Source of the DNA: Clostridium fessum
GTDB taxonomy: Bacteria > Bacillota > Clostridia > Lachnospirales > Lachnospiraceae
Assembly (NCBI RefSeq): GCF_003024715.1
Contig: NZ_PYLO01000002.1
Coordinates: 620,001 to 684,000 of the forward strand
Reading direction: 5' to 3'
Length of the DNA stretch: 64,000 bases
The translations under genes were made by a program, and so were the position numbers. Shown one piece after another: positions 1 to 10,492 of this stretch. Position 1 is the stretch's first letter. Each line of letters starts with the position of its first letter. The notes beneath the pieces are model-generated. The model did no database searches, was not told the origin of the DNA, and saw only the letters and a list, made by a program, of their open reading frames with translations.

Positions 1-932
1 TCAAGACCGTTCAGACGGGCGGTCAGGATGATACGGACCGTTTTGATCTCATTTTCCTTCGCCAGTATATAGGCAACCAGCGGTCCCGCCGTAAACGGGT
101 TGTATTTCTGCGGCTTGATCGTCTCGATCAGCTGATTGTCACACCACCGCTCAAACGCCGACGGCGATTCCTTTAATGCCTGCGCGCCGCCCCCATAGCG
201 GGTTCCTTCCAGATACTCGCAGATCGCGCCGACACCGCCAAGAGCCGCCTGTGACAGGCGCTCGATATTCAAGCTATCGCACGGTGCCATCGCGCGCCGC
301 ATAAAATCCAGATGTTTTCCCGTCTTCTGGGAGCGCACCGCTATCTTGATATCCGCCACCGCGACCGTTGTCTCGGCATAATCGCGGATGATCGCGTCGG
401 ACGCATTCTTTCCGCACTCATAGATAGCTGCGAGCGCCGACCGGTCAACAATGATATCGCAGAGCTGCCCGTCGCCCGTGTGCAGAAATGTCTCGCTGGC
501 TTCCTTCGCCGCCTCCCGCATATGTGCCGGAAGCGCCTGCCAGTCCTTCTCCGCCACGATCTTCGACATCCGCGCGCCGTCCACCTCGCAGTCGTCAAAA
601 TAGACATTGCCGTGGCTGCCCGGCGCCGCTGCATCCTTGATCGCCGCCTTTAAATTGTGGTAGAGATCCCCGTAGGAAAGCACTGCCAGGATCGCGTCGT
701 CGCCCTTCAAAAGGTCGCGGACCGTCTCCCAGGATTTCGCCTTCTCCCGGGTCAGGATCGCCTCCGCGCTGAGCGGTGTATCTGCATCCCCCCAGCCGTG
801 TTCGGTCAGGAAACGCAGCGCCCCCTCGTAGCTTTTTACGGACAGCAGCTGTTCAATCTGTGCGGAGGAAAAAAGCCCATTTTCCAGTGCCCGGATCCGG
901 GCGACCGCGTAGGCATATTTTGTATCAGACAT
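1..932 (-). CDS. ntpC: V-type ATP synthase subunit C (3' end outside window)
   Basis: This is the central-stalk cap subunit that connects the rotor of the V-type ATPase to the membrane K ring. The frame is open from the ATG at 932 to the window edge. It encodes about 310 residues starting MSDTKYAYAVARIRALENG, with the family pattern near the end (KNEIKTVRI then LNGL). Only some 20 C-terminal residues should be missing. It lies 27 nt downstream of subunit E in the I-K-E-C order of the Enterococcus hirae ntp operon, so the remaining catalytic genes (G, A, B, D in that operon) are expected beyond the left edge. A Shine-Dalgarno AAGGAGGG precedes the start. Recognition rests on sequence pattern plus operon position. 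Confidence 0.9.
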   Translation of the reverse strand, partial: MSDTKYAYAVARIRALENGLFSSAQIEQLLSVKSYEGALRFLTEHGWGDADTPLSAEAILTREKAKSWETVRDLLKGDDAILAVLSYGDLYHNLKAAIKDAAAPGSHGNVYFDDCEVDGARMSKIVAEKDWQALPAHMREAAKEASETFLHTGDGQLCDIIVDRSALAAIYECGKNASDAIIRDYAETTVAVADIKIAVRSQKTGKHLDFMRRAMAPCDSLNIERLSQAALGGVGAICEYLEGTRYGGGAQALKESPSAFERWCDNQLIETIKPQKYNPFTAGPLVAYILAKENEIKTVRIILTARLNGL

Positions 933-959
933 ATAAGCCCTCCTTACCTTCTCCCGCCG

Positions 960-1553
960 TTATCCAAACAGCATCGCATGTACCTTGTCCGCCAGCTCAT
1001 CCCGCTGCGACGCAAACAACGCCCCGGCAGAACAATTTTCCTCGACGCCGCCGTACACCAGAACAAAGCCCCCGTCGATCTCCCTCGGTTCTTTTTTCAG
1101 TACCAGGCTTCCGCCTTTTTCCTGCGCCGCCTTCTCTATCTTTGCCGGAAAATCATCCGGCATCCGCTCTAAATCACGTTTTGAAACATAGATTTCTCCT
1201 GCCCGATCCGTCACGAACCGGGAAAGAAGCTGCTCCATCCATGCAAAATACGCCTCATCCGGCTTTGCCAGCAGCTCCCTGTGTGCCGCCGCAAGCATTT
1301 CCTCGATGATCGCCTGCTTTGCCGCAAGGATCGCCTGGCGCTTCTTTAGCGCCGCCGAAGAACGAAGCCGTTCCTCATAGCTTTTTTCACGCTGCGCCGC
1401 CGATTTCGCCTGCTCTTCCTCCAGCTTTTTTACCTTTTCACCGGCTGCCGCAAGGGTCGTCTCCGCTTCACCGGCTGCTTTTTCCTGAATCGCAAGCGAT
1501 TCCTGCTTTGCATCGTCAAGGATCTGAGCAATAATCTTATCTAATCCATTCAT
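960..1553 (-). CDS. ntpE: V-type ATP synthase subunit E
   Basis: Peripheral-stalk subunit that holds the catalytic head against rotation. The product is about 197 residues. The N-terminal half is a long charged, Ala/Glu/Lys-rich coiled coil (roughly residues 10-100). The C-terminal half is globular and ends with the family-typical IDGGFVLVYGGVEENCS stretch. I chose the ATG at 1553 because AAGGAG lies 8 nt upstream; a GTG three codons earlier would overlap that ribosome binding site. The gene sits between K and C, consistent with a conserved V-ATPase operon. Confidence 0.92.
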   Translation of the reverse strand: MNGLDKIIAQILDDAKQESLAIQEKAAGEAETTLAAAGEKVKKLEEEQAKSAAQREKSYEERLRSSAALKKRQAILAAKQAIIEEMLAAAHRELLAKPDEAYFAWMEQLLSRFVTDRAGEIYVSKRDLERMPDDFPAKIEKAAQEKGGSLVLKKEPREIDGGFVLVYGGVEENCSAGALFASQRDELADKVHAMLFG

Positions 1554-1598
1554 ACGCTTCACTCCTTAACTGATTTTGATTCTTTCCGCCGTGCCAGA

Positions 1599-4084
<2,486 letters not shown>

Positions 4085-4103
4085 ATCTACATCCCTCCAT
4101 TCA

Positions 4104-4412
4104 CTAGACCAGTTCCGCTATGAGCCGGTCAACCACCTCCGGTTTCCGTCTGTCCGCCGTCTCTCTGAGCGTCTGACACTCCGCCTCGGCTTCTGCCAGT
4201 GCCTGTTTTACGTACTCCTCCCCTCTGAGAGTCAGTTCTTCTTCCTGCTTCACAGCTGCTTCTTTCCCCCTTTTCTGTGCATCTGCGAGCATTCGATCCG
4301 CTTCTGCCTCCGCCTCCGCCTTAACGCGGCGTGCATCCTCCGAAGCCTGCGCGACCAGTTCCGATGCCTTCGCCTCTGCGTCCTCGACCGCCTGGATCGT
4401 CTCCTTGATCAT
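4104..4412 (-). CDS. V-type ATP synthase subunit G/H-like (NtpF position)
   Basis: First gene of the V-ATPase operon. It encodes a 102-residue, almost entirely charged and helical protein rich in Ala, Glu, Lys and Arg (MIKETIQAVEDAEAKASELV onward). Such proteins pair with subunit E in the peripheral stalk. The order F-I-K-E-C matches the E. hirae ntp operon. I chose the ATG at 4412 because AAGGTGGTGG lies just upstream. The frame stays open to 4490, but that upstream ATG has no clear ribosome binding site. The exact family name (G, H or F) is uncertain; the role as stalk subunit is likely. Confidence 0.82.
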   Translation of the reverse strand: MIKETIQAVEDAEAKASELVAQASEDARRVKAEAEAEADRMLADAQKRGKEAAVKQEEELTLRGEEYVKQALAEAEAECQTLRETADRRKPEVVDRLIAELV

Positions 4413-4557
4413 TGAACCACCACCTTTTCCCCTAATTTTTTTCAACAATAATGCAATATCCTTATTATGTTTCACATCCTCCCATTCCATACAATTCGCT
4501 GATTCGAAGCATCAAAAGCACATGGAAAATAAATAAGTTTTCTCGCATTTGTATACT

Positions 4558-4586
4558 ATTATAACTTTTTCAATCAGTTTTGTCTA
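4558..4586 (-). promoter_or_regulatory. Promoter of the V-ATPase operon
   Basis: Reading leftward: a -35 box TAGACA (4581-4586), a 17-nt spacer and a consensus -10 box TATAAT (4558-4563). Transcription should begin near 4551, giving a leader of about 140 nt before the first gene. No recognised riboswitch was seen in the leader. Confidence 0.7.
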
Positions 4587-4684
4587 TTAAATGTTTTAAT
4601 TTTGAAAAGATTATACATACATCTTAATTTATGAAAAAAAATTTCGGTTCTCATGAAAAACAGTGTTTGTTTCCACAAAAAAAG

Positions 4685-4727
4685 CTGCCAGACAATTGTT
4701 GCTCTTCCACAAACCACTGTCTGGCAG
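4685..4727 (-). terminator. Rho-independent terminator after the AEC transporter
   Basis: A perfect 10-bp stem (4685-4694 with 4718-4727) with a 23-nt loop. On the minus strand it is followed directly by eight T residues. It lies 21 nt past the stop codon of the transporter. Confidence 0.85.
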
Positions 4728-4748
4728 TCTCCTATTATATATTTATTT

Positions 4749-5690
4749 TTATGCGAGCCATCCGATCGAATTAAGAAAATAGACCCACAAAAAGATCGTC
4801 ACAACCGAGGCGACCGTGCTCAGCACGACAAACTGTCCCGCCAGCTCGCCATCGCCGCCCATATTCTGCGCCATCGCATAGGACGCCGTCGCAACCGGAG
4901 TCGCGTACATTTCAAAGTAAACAAAACGTTCCACACCGGAAAAGCCGAGCAGCGTCGCAACCGCCAGAACCACTGCCGGCAGGATCACCATCTTGAAGGT
5001 TATCGACGGAACCACATATTTCAGATTGCCGCCGATCGCATTGAAATGCAGCGTTCCGCCCAGTACGAACAGCGCCAGCGGTGTTGTCAGATTGGCAAAC
5101 TGCTTGATCGGTCCTTCCACGGAAACCGGAAGTTTAATCCCTAATATATGGAAGATAAAGCCCAGGAGCGCGCCGCGGATCATCGGATTTTTCAGGATAT
5201 TCTTAATCAAAACAGAAACCGGGACCTTGCCGCCCCGGAACAATTCCAGAATCACGACCGCCGTTATGTTGTAGACCGGAATCACGATCGCCACCATCAT
5301 CGTCGCCAGCAGTGTTCCCTCCTCACCGAACACGCTGGTTGCCAGCGGAATGCCGAACAGGACGAAATTGCTGCGGTAAATCGCCTGGATGATAACGCCG
5401 CGCCTCTCATTTTCCTTTACCAGACGCGGAACCACAGCAAGCAGAACCGCCTGCAAAAGCAGCACGCTGATAATGGCGACTGCCACCAGGCGCAGATTTA
5501 ATGTCATTCCCTCCGGAATGGAATACAGGTTGTTAAACATCAGAATCGGAAAGAATGCCTGAAAGATCACTTTATTCAGGCGCTTCATAAAATCCTCATC
5601 CGCCAGCCCCGCCATCCTGACTCCATATCCAAATGCGATATAAAGCAGAAACGGAAGGACTGTATTAAGTGCAAATAAAAAATTTTCCAT
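4749..5690 (-). CDS. AEC family transporter (auxin efflux carrier-like permease)
   Basis: Integral membrane protein of 313 residues with about ten hydrophobic segments, starting MENFLFALNTVLPFLLYIAF. Its pattern matches AEC family (Mem_trans) carriers, which in bacteria often move malate, malonate or other small organic anions. No substrate can be assigned from the sequence. It is monocistronic, with its own promoter (5777-5805) and terminator (4685-4727). The start ATG at 5690 has GGCAGGA upstream. Confidence 0.85.
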   Translation of the reverse strand: MENFLFALNTVLPFLLYIAFGYGVRMAGLADEDFMKRLNKVIFQAFFPILMFNNLYSIPEGMTLNLRLVAVAIISVLLLQAVLLAVVPRLVKENERRGVIIQAIYRSNFVLFGIPLATSVFGEEGTLLATMMVAIVIPVYNITAVVILELFRGGKVPVSVLIKNILKNPMIRGALLGFIFHILGIKLPVSVEGPIKQFANLTTPLALFVLGGTLHFNAIGGNLKYVVPSITFKMVILPAVVLAVATLLGFSGVERFVYFEMYATPVATASYAMAQNMGGDGELAGQFVVLSTVASVVTIFLWVYFLNSIGWLA

Positions 5691-5776
5691 ATAATTCCTG
5701 CCACTTTCTTCTTAATTGCTTTGTTCTGGACGCGGTTTCTATCCAATCAGACCGCACCCCTTTAATCACCAGATTT

Positions 5777-5805
5777 ATTATATACCCCATCCAAGAAATC
5801 GACAA
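5777..5805 (-). promoter_or_regulatory. Promoter of the AEC transporter gene
   Basis: Leftward promoter with -35 TTGTCG (5800-5805), a 17-nt spacer and -10 TATAAT (5777-5782). The start point would be near 5770, about 80 nt upstream of the start codon. Confidence 0.75.
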
Positions 5806-5932
5806 GAAAAATTCAAGCGCGCCGTCCTCATAAACAGTTCCGAAAAAGTTTCGAATTATGTAATACTCGTTTAGATTTATTTTAGATATTGGTCAAAATA
5901 TGGACACAATTATCCAGTATTATAATGGCATA

Positions 5933-6100
5933 ACATCAATGAGGCAGATGACACTACAAGATGCGCGCAATCGTTATCTGGCTCGACTAACAACAATTTC
6001 CTTTATATAGATATTTCTTCGCAGTCTTTTATCCCCCTTCGGCTGTGAAGAACACCCACCTTGGGTACAAAAAAGAGACGGTTTGACGCCGTCTCTTTTT
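5933..6100 (+). ncRNA. Possible small RNA between AEC transporter and map
   Basis: This 424-nt gap between two minus-strand genes holds a TATAAT box (5921-5926) on the plus strand without a convincing -35 box. It is followed by about 160 nt that could fold. A hairpin pairs TTCTTCGCAG (about 6026) with CTGTGAAGAA (about 6046). The region ends at the strong stem with T-tract at 6070-6100. No open reading frame of note and no known RNA family (6S, SRP, tmRNA, c-di-GMP switch) was recognised. The RNA is an inference from promoter-like and terminator-like signals only. Confidence 0.3.
6070..6100. terminator. Bidirectional terminator downstream of map
   Basis: Stem AAAAAGAGACGG pairing with CCGTCTCTTTTT around a 6-nt loop. 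T-tracts follow on both strands, so it can end map transcripts (minus) and any rightward transcript from the intergenic region. Confidence 0.85.
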
Positions 6101-6114
6101 ATGTACTCTGCAAA

Positions 6115-6987
6115 CTACCAGGAAAGCACCTCATGGCCATCCTCGGTTACCAGCACCTGAATCTCCCACTGGGCGGATGCTTTTCCATCCTTCGTGTATA
6201 CACTCCAGTCGTCATCGCCGTCCACGAATACTTCCTCGGTTCCCTCGTTGATCATCGGCTCGATCGTGAACATCATGCCCGGTGCAAACATCATGCCGGT
6301 GCCTCTCTGACCAATATATCCAACCCACGGATCCTCATGGAACTCGATGCCAACGCCGTGACCGCCGATCTCACGAACCACAGAATAGCCATTTTCTTCC
6401 GCATGCTTCTGGACCGCTTCCGCCATATCGCCCATGAAGCCCCACGGTTTTACCTGCTCCAGACCTAATTCCACACACTCTTTGACAACGTTCACCAGTT
6501 TTTTATGTTCCGGGCTGACATTTCCGATGCAGAACATACGGGAAGAATCCGCATAATAGCCGTGATAAATGGTCGAAACATCCACGTTGATGATATCGCC
6601 ATCCTTTAATACGACATCCTCTGACGGAATGCCATGGCAGACCTGGTCATTGATGGATGTGCACACGCTCTTCGGGAATCCTTCATAGCCAAGCGGCGCC
6701 GGAATTCCGCCCATGCGGGTTGTCTCATTGTATACCCACTGATCGATCTCCTCGGTTGTGACGCCAGCCTTGATATGCTCAGCCACATAGTCCAGAACTG
6801 CCACATTGATCTTGCAGCTCTCGCGGATCCCCTCGATCTGCTCCGGGGTCTTGATCATGTCGTGATCCGGGATCTGATATCCGGCGTCCGCCGCCTCCAT
6901 CAGCTTCTCGTCAAACGCCTCATGGCAATGTTTGTACTTCTTTCCGCTTCCACACCAGCACAGATCATTTCTTCCTAATTTTTTCAT
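6115..6987 (-). CDS. map: Type I methionine aminopeptidase with N-terminal SEC-C zinc motif
   Basis: Removes the initiator methionine from nascent proteins. The product is 290 residues. The first 30 carry a SEC-C motif, RNDLCWCGSGKKYKHC, which in longer MetAPs is thought to assist ribosome or nascent-chain binding. The remainder is the pita-bread peptidase domain with the usual metal ligands visible in NVDVSTIYHGYYADSSRMF, GHGVGIEFHE, FTIEPMIN and QWEIQVL. I chose the ATG at 6987: AAAGGA lies upstream, and an earlier ATG in the leader hits a stop at once. The leader (6988-7080) can form short stems such as CAGGC/GCCTG, but I recognise no riboswitch there. Confidence 0.96.
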   Translation of the reverse strand: MKKLGRNDLCWCGSGKKYKHCHEAFDEKLMEAADAGYQIPDHDMIKTPEQIEGIRESCKINVAVLDYVAEHIKAGVTTEEIDQWVYNETTRMGGIPAPLGYEGFPKSVCTSINDQVCHGIPSEDVVLKDGDIINVDVSTIYHGYYADSSRMFCIGNVSPEHKKLVNVVKECVELGLEQVKPWGFMGDMAEAVQKHAEENGYSVVREIGGHGVGIEFHEDPWVGYIGQRGTGMMFAPGMMFTIEPMINEGTEEVFVDGDDDWSVYTKDGKASAQWEIQVLVTEDGHEVLSW

Positions 6988-7282
6988 CTTACTTTCATTC
7001 CTTTCGCCCTGCACTCCGGCAGCCCGTTTGTCACTTTCTAACAGGCGGGTCAGCCTGCTTCCCTCATTCGGGAGACTGTTTGGAGTTTAACACACCGACG
7101 CTAAAAATGCAATGAAATCGCCCTTATCCAGCCAGATTCTCAATAATTGTGTTACTGTTTTTATCCCAAATTTTCACGATTTTTTCAACTTTTTAACAGT
7201 CTTCCTCTCTATTTTTCAGAAGAAACATTGTATAATAGAAGCATCCATATGAATTTTTTGAAAGGAGACTTTCTTTATTTAA

Positions 7283-8548
7283 ATGAAACATTCAAGTAAA
7301 CCTTCTGTTTCTGGAACTTCCAATGAAACTTTCCTGAAAACAGAATCAGCCAGCAGCCTTCAAGGTTCAGCCGAACCAAACTCTCCGGATACCAGCATTT
7401 CCAATGGCGGCAAAACACATCCATCCAAAATTGACGCCTTAAAAAATTGGTTCCGGACCCGCCCGATCGTTGAAAAATTCTGTGCGCTTCCGACATACAT
7501 ACAGAGCTGGGGACTTACCCTGTTTTTCATGGGTACCGCCACGATCATCGCGTTCTGCTTTTTTCATGCGCTCAAAAATCCGACTGCCAACATCGCGCTA
7601 ACATACATTCTGGCAGTCTTTTTGGTAGCGCGTTTTACGGACGGATACAGCTTCGGTCTGTTCTCCTCCTTTGTCGGCGTTGTCTGCGTCAATTTTCTGT
7701 TCACGTATCCGTATTTCGCGCTGGATTTCACGATGGCCGGCTATCCGATTACCTTCGTGGCAATGTTTTCAATTTCCAGCATTACAAGCGCCATCACAAG
7801 CAACATGAAAACACAGGCGCGCGTGCTGGCAGAACGTGAAAAGATGCTGATGGAAGCGGAAAAGGAAAAGATGCGGGCGAACCTGCTGCGGGCAATCTCC
7901 CATGACCTCCGCACCCCGCTTACCAGCATCATCGGTTCCAGTACCGTATATCTGGAAAATGGCAGCAGCCTCCCGGAGGTTGAGAAAAATGCGCTGGTGC
8001 GCCATATTCTTGAGGATTCCAACTGGCTCTTAAACATGGTTGAAAACCTGCTCTCCGTCACGCGTATCAACAATGAGACGGCAAAGGTAACTAAGACCTC
8101 GGAACCGGTCGAGGAAGTTCTCTCCGAGGCGATGATCCGCTTAAAAAAGAGACTTCCAGACGCCAATATCCATGTGCGCGTGCCGGAGGAATTCCTGATG
8201 GTCCCGATGGACGCAGTTCTCATCGAACAGGTTCTCATCAACCTGCTGGAAAATTCCGTTGTCCACGCGGAAAGCACCGAACCGATCGAGTGCTATGTGG
8301 AATCGCTTTCCGACTATGCGATTTTTCATGTGCGTGATTACGGCGTCGGCATCCCGCCGGAGAAGCTGGCAACCATCTTTGACGGCTCTTCTTCCACGAC
8401 CAGCACTTCGCCGGATGGACGAAAGGGCATGGGAATCGGGCTTTCCATCTGTAAAACGATCATTCTCGCCCACGGCGGCGAAATCAAGGCAATCAACCAC
8501 ACGCGCGGTGCCGAATTTTACTTTACTCTTCCAAAGGAGGACAAATAA
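7283..8548 (+). CDS. KdpD-like sensor histidine kinase lacking the N-terminal KdpD/USP domains
   Basis: Membrane sensor kinase of 421 residues. After a Ser/Thr-rich cytoplasmic start come four closely spaced hydrophobic helices (about 74-170) of the DUF4118 type found in KdpD. The HisKA domain follows, with the phospho-acceptor in RAISHDLRTP (His207), then an ATPase domain with LINLLENSVVHA, DYGVGIP and GMGIGLSICK. It is followed by its response regulator after 1 nt. Full KdpD proteins are about 900 residues and carry an N-terminal KdpD and USP module, absent here, and no kdpFABC is in the window. Potassium or turgor sensing is therefore only a possibility. AAAGGAGA lies rather far (about 15 nt) upstream of the ATG; a TATAAT box is at 7231-7236. 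Confidence 0.88.
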   Translation: MKHSSKPSVSGTSNETFLKTESASSLQGSAEPNSPDTSISNGGKTHPSKIDALKNWFRTRPIVEKFCALPTYIQSWGLTLFFMGTATIIAFCFFHALKNPTANIALTYILAVFLVARFTDGYSFGLFSSFVGVVCVNFLFTYPYFALDFTMAGYPITFVAMFSISSITSAITSNMKTQARVLAEREKMLMEAEKEKMRANLLRAISHDLRTPLTSIIGSSTVYLENGSSLPEVEKNALVRHILEDSNWLLNMVENLLSVTRINNETAKVTKTSEPVEEVLSEAMIRLKKRLPDANIHVRVPEEFLMVPMDAVLIEQVLINLLENSVVHAESTEPIECYVESLSDYAIFHVRDYGVGIPPEKLATIFDGSSSTTSTSPDGRKGMGIGLSICKTIILAHGGEIKAINHTRGAEFYFTLPKEDK

Positions 8549-8549
8549 C

Positions 8550-9260
8550 ATGACACATAAACTTTCTATTTTATTAGTAGAAGATGAAAAAAACATCTGC
8601 GACTTCATCTCCGCCTCCCTGTCCGCACAGGATTACCGCATTTCCACCGCACACACGGGAAAAGAAGCACTTCCGATCATCACGTCCCAGTGCCCGGATC
8701 TGATTCTCCTCGACCTGGGGCTTCCGGACATGGACGGCATGGAGATCATCCGCCAGGTCCGCACCTGGTCCAGCATCCCGATCATCGTCCTCTCCGCCCG
8801 CACGCAGGAACAGGAAAAGGTACGTGCGCTCGACCTTGGCGCGGATGATTATCTGACCAAGCCGATCGGCACCTCCGAGCTTCTCGCGCGCATCCGGACT
8901 GCCCTGCGCCACAGCAACCGCTTAAACACAGCTTCTCCGCTTTATAAGCGCCCATTCCATGCAAAGGGACTGACGATCGATTTTGAAAAACATCTGGTAT
9001 CGGTTGATGGAAGGGATGTCCATCTGACGCAGATCGAGTTTAAGATTATCTCCCTGCTGGCACAGAATTCCGGCAGAGTCATGACGTATGATACGATTAT
9101 TTCGAATATCTGGGGTCCCTATGCGGACGATGATAACAGTATTCTGCGCGTGAATATGGCACATATTCGAAGGAAACTGGAGCAGAATCCAGCGGAACCG
9201 CAGTATGTGTTTACGGAGATCGGGATTGGGTATCGGATGATTGAGGATGAGATGCAGTAA
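8550..9260 (+). CDS. KdpE-like OmpR-family response regulator
   Basis: DNA-binding response regulator of 236 residues, partner of the preceding kinase. The receiver domain holds the acidic pocket VEDE, the phospho-acceptor Asp55 in LLDLGLPDMDG and the conserved Lys in YLTKP. A C-terminal winged helix (about 135-232) with VNMAHIRRKLE and GIGYRM follows. The start ATG has AAAGGAGG overlapping the end of the kinase gene. Its closest familiar relative by pattern is KdpE, but the targets are unknown. Confidence 0.92.
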   Translation: MTHKLSILLVEDEKNICDFISASLSAQDYRISTAHTGKEALPIITSQCPDLILLDLGLPDMDGMEIIRQVRTWSSIPIIVLSARTQEQEKVRALDLGADDYLTKPIGTSELLARIRTALRHSNRLNTASPLYKRPFHAKGLTIDFEKHLVSVDGRDVHLTQIEFKIISLLAQNSGRVMTYDTIISNIWGPYADDDNSILRVNMAHIRRKLEQNPAEPQYVFTEIGIGYRMIEDEMQ

Positions 9261-9319
9261 TAGATAGATTGATTGATTGTCGTGATGCGGAAAGAGGCGT
9301 CCGGGAATCTGCACCGCCT

Positions 9320-9438
9320 GCGTCTCCAATTATCATTGTTCGCTTGCTTTCGCTACATCTGTTCGTCTGGATCGGACAAAAATGTCCGCCCCAGCCGGAC
9401 AGCTGGCGTGGGATGTGTACAATCGATAATTGGAACGC
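9320..9438. repeat. Long structured inverted repeat between convergent genes
   Basis: The arms 9320-9339 and 9419-9438 pair over about 19 bp with two single-base bulges. The roughly 79-nt interior contains two further perfect hairpins: CGGACA-AAAA-TGTCCG (about 9373-9388) and CCAGC/GCTGG (about 9391-9406). It fills the gap between the response regulator and the convergent secreted-protein gene. A T-rich tract follows on the plus strand, so it may end transcription, but it is far larger than a normal terminator. Confidence 0.6.
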
Positions 9439-9476
9439 TGGCTTTTGATTGTCTATTTTTGTTTTTGTCTGTTTTT

Positions 9477-10286
9477 TTATTCTACTTCGCTTTCAATGAC
9501 TCCATCGTATAAACCGATTAAGTCTTCATAGCCATCCGTGGATGGAAGGGTCACTACGACCGGCTCGCCCGGGTTCTGGACTTCGGTCTCCATCAGAGTA
9601 ATGCAGGTCATCGGCTGGTCGAGGACTTCCATGTTGTATACGATATAGTTTGTCATATAGATAATGTAATCGTTGTCATCCAGCACGTAAGCGCCTTTCA
9701 TTTCCTGAATGTTCATGTCCAGATTGACATCGGTGCCGAGTGTGTTCATCACGGTTCCGAGGGCTTCTTTGACGTTCTTGTTTAGCTTCTTTGGATTTGC
9801 CTCATATGCCAGCACACGTTTTCCATTGACCTCGTTTAAGGAAATGCCCTTCATATAGCTGGATTCCATATTGCTGGTGTTGACTCCGGTCTGGACGGAG
9901 GATATGATCTGCTCTAATGGCATCGGGTATTTCAGTTTGACACCGTTGGCATCTACGTAATAGTAGCCGTCCGTATAAAAAACCTGTGAATAGCTGTCCT
10001 GTCCCAGAATCGAGGAAGCGACCTGTGCCAGGTACTTGAGATCGGTGGTATCCTGCATATCCATCTCTGCATGCATCGCCATATCAACTTTCATCTGACC
10101 GTCCGGAATGACATCCTTTGCAAGTATGACCGAATGGACGCCGCTCTGAATCTCCGCGGACTGAATCGTATTGTTCTTCTCCATCACCCGGTCAAATACC
10201 TCCGCCGGATTTTCGGCTGCAAATGCGGTTGTTGACATCGTCATAATGGCTGCTGCACTCACAAGTGCGGTTGCTAATTTTTTCAT
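9477..10286 (-). CDS. Secreted protein of unknown function
   Basis: Product of 269 residues with a clear Sec signal peptide: MKK, a hydrophobic stretch, and a likely cleavage site after AFA near residue 23. No lipobox Cys is present, so it should be released or wall-associated. The mature part is mixed alpha/beta with repeated statements of Lys, Met and Asp, recalling small extracytoplasmic LolA-like or DUF6612-type proteins of clostridia. I do not recognise it with certainty. AGGAGG lies 8 nt before the ATG. It is transcribed alone from the promoter at 10441-10469. Confidence 0.75.
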   Translation of the reverse strand: MKKLATALVSAAAIMTMSTTAFAAENPAEVFDRVMEKNNTIQSAEIQSGVHSVILAKDVIPDGQMKVDMAMHAEMDMQDTTDLKYLAQVASSILGQDSYSQVFYTDGYYYVDANGVKLKYPMPLEQIISSVQTGVNTSNMESSYMKGISLNEVNGKRVLAYEANPKKLNKNVKEALGTVMNTLGTDVNLDMNIQEMKGAYVLDDNDYIIYMTNYIVYNMEVLDQPMTCITLMETEVQNPGEPVVVTLPSTDGYEDLIGLYDGVIESEVE

Positions 10287-10440
10287 CCCTGTTTCCTCCT
10301 GTCTGCTGTCGGGCTTATGTCGTATTTCCCTATATAACTTTCTGCCCTATCTATAACCCATTTTCGAACTGTGTCGGCAACCCAGCTTTTGTTCCTGAAA
10401 TTCACGTTTCTGGACACGAAAACCACTCCGACTTTATCTT

Positions 10441-10469
10441 CAGTATATATAATTTGGCATCGCTTGTAA
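10441..10469 (-). promoter_or_regulatory. Promoter of the secreted-protein gene
   Basis: Leftward -35 TTTACA (10464-10469), 17-nt spacer and -10 TATACT (10441-10446). Transcription would start near 10434 and leave a leader of about 145 nt before the start codon at 10286. Confidence 0.7.
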
Positions 10470-10492
10470 ACCATATCGGCGGATACTTTCCC

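Noticed and set aside
4413-4490. Longer N-terminus of the first V-ATPase gene
   Set aside because: The upstream ATG lacks a ribosome binding site, while AAGGTGGTGG immediately precedes the ATG at 4412 and the protein pattern starts there.
5933-6060. 6S RNA, tmRNA or c-di-GMP riboswitch in the AEC-map gap
   Set aside because: The conserved motifs and long pairing of ends expected for these RNAs are missing. Only an unnamed small-RNA candidate is kept.
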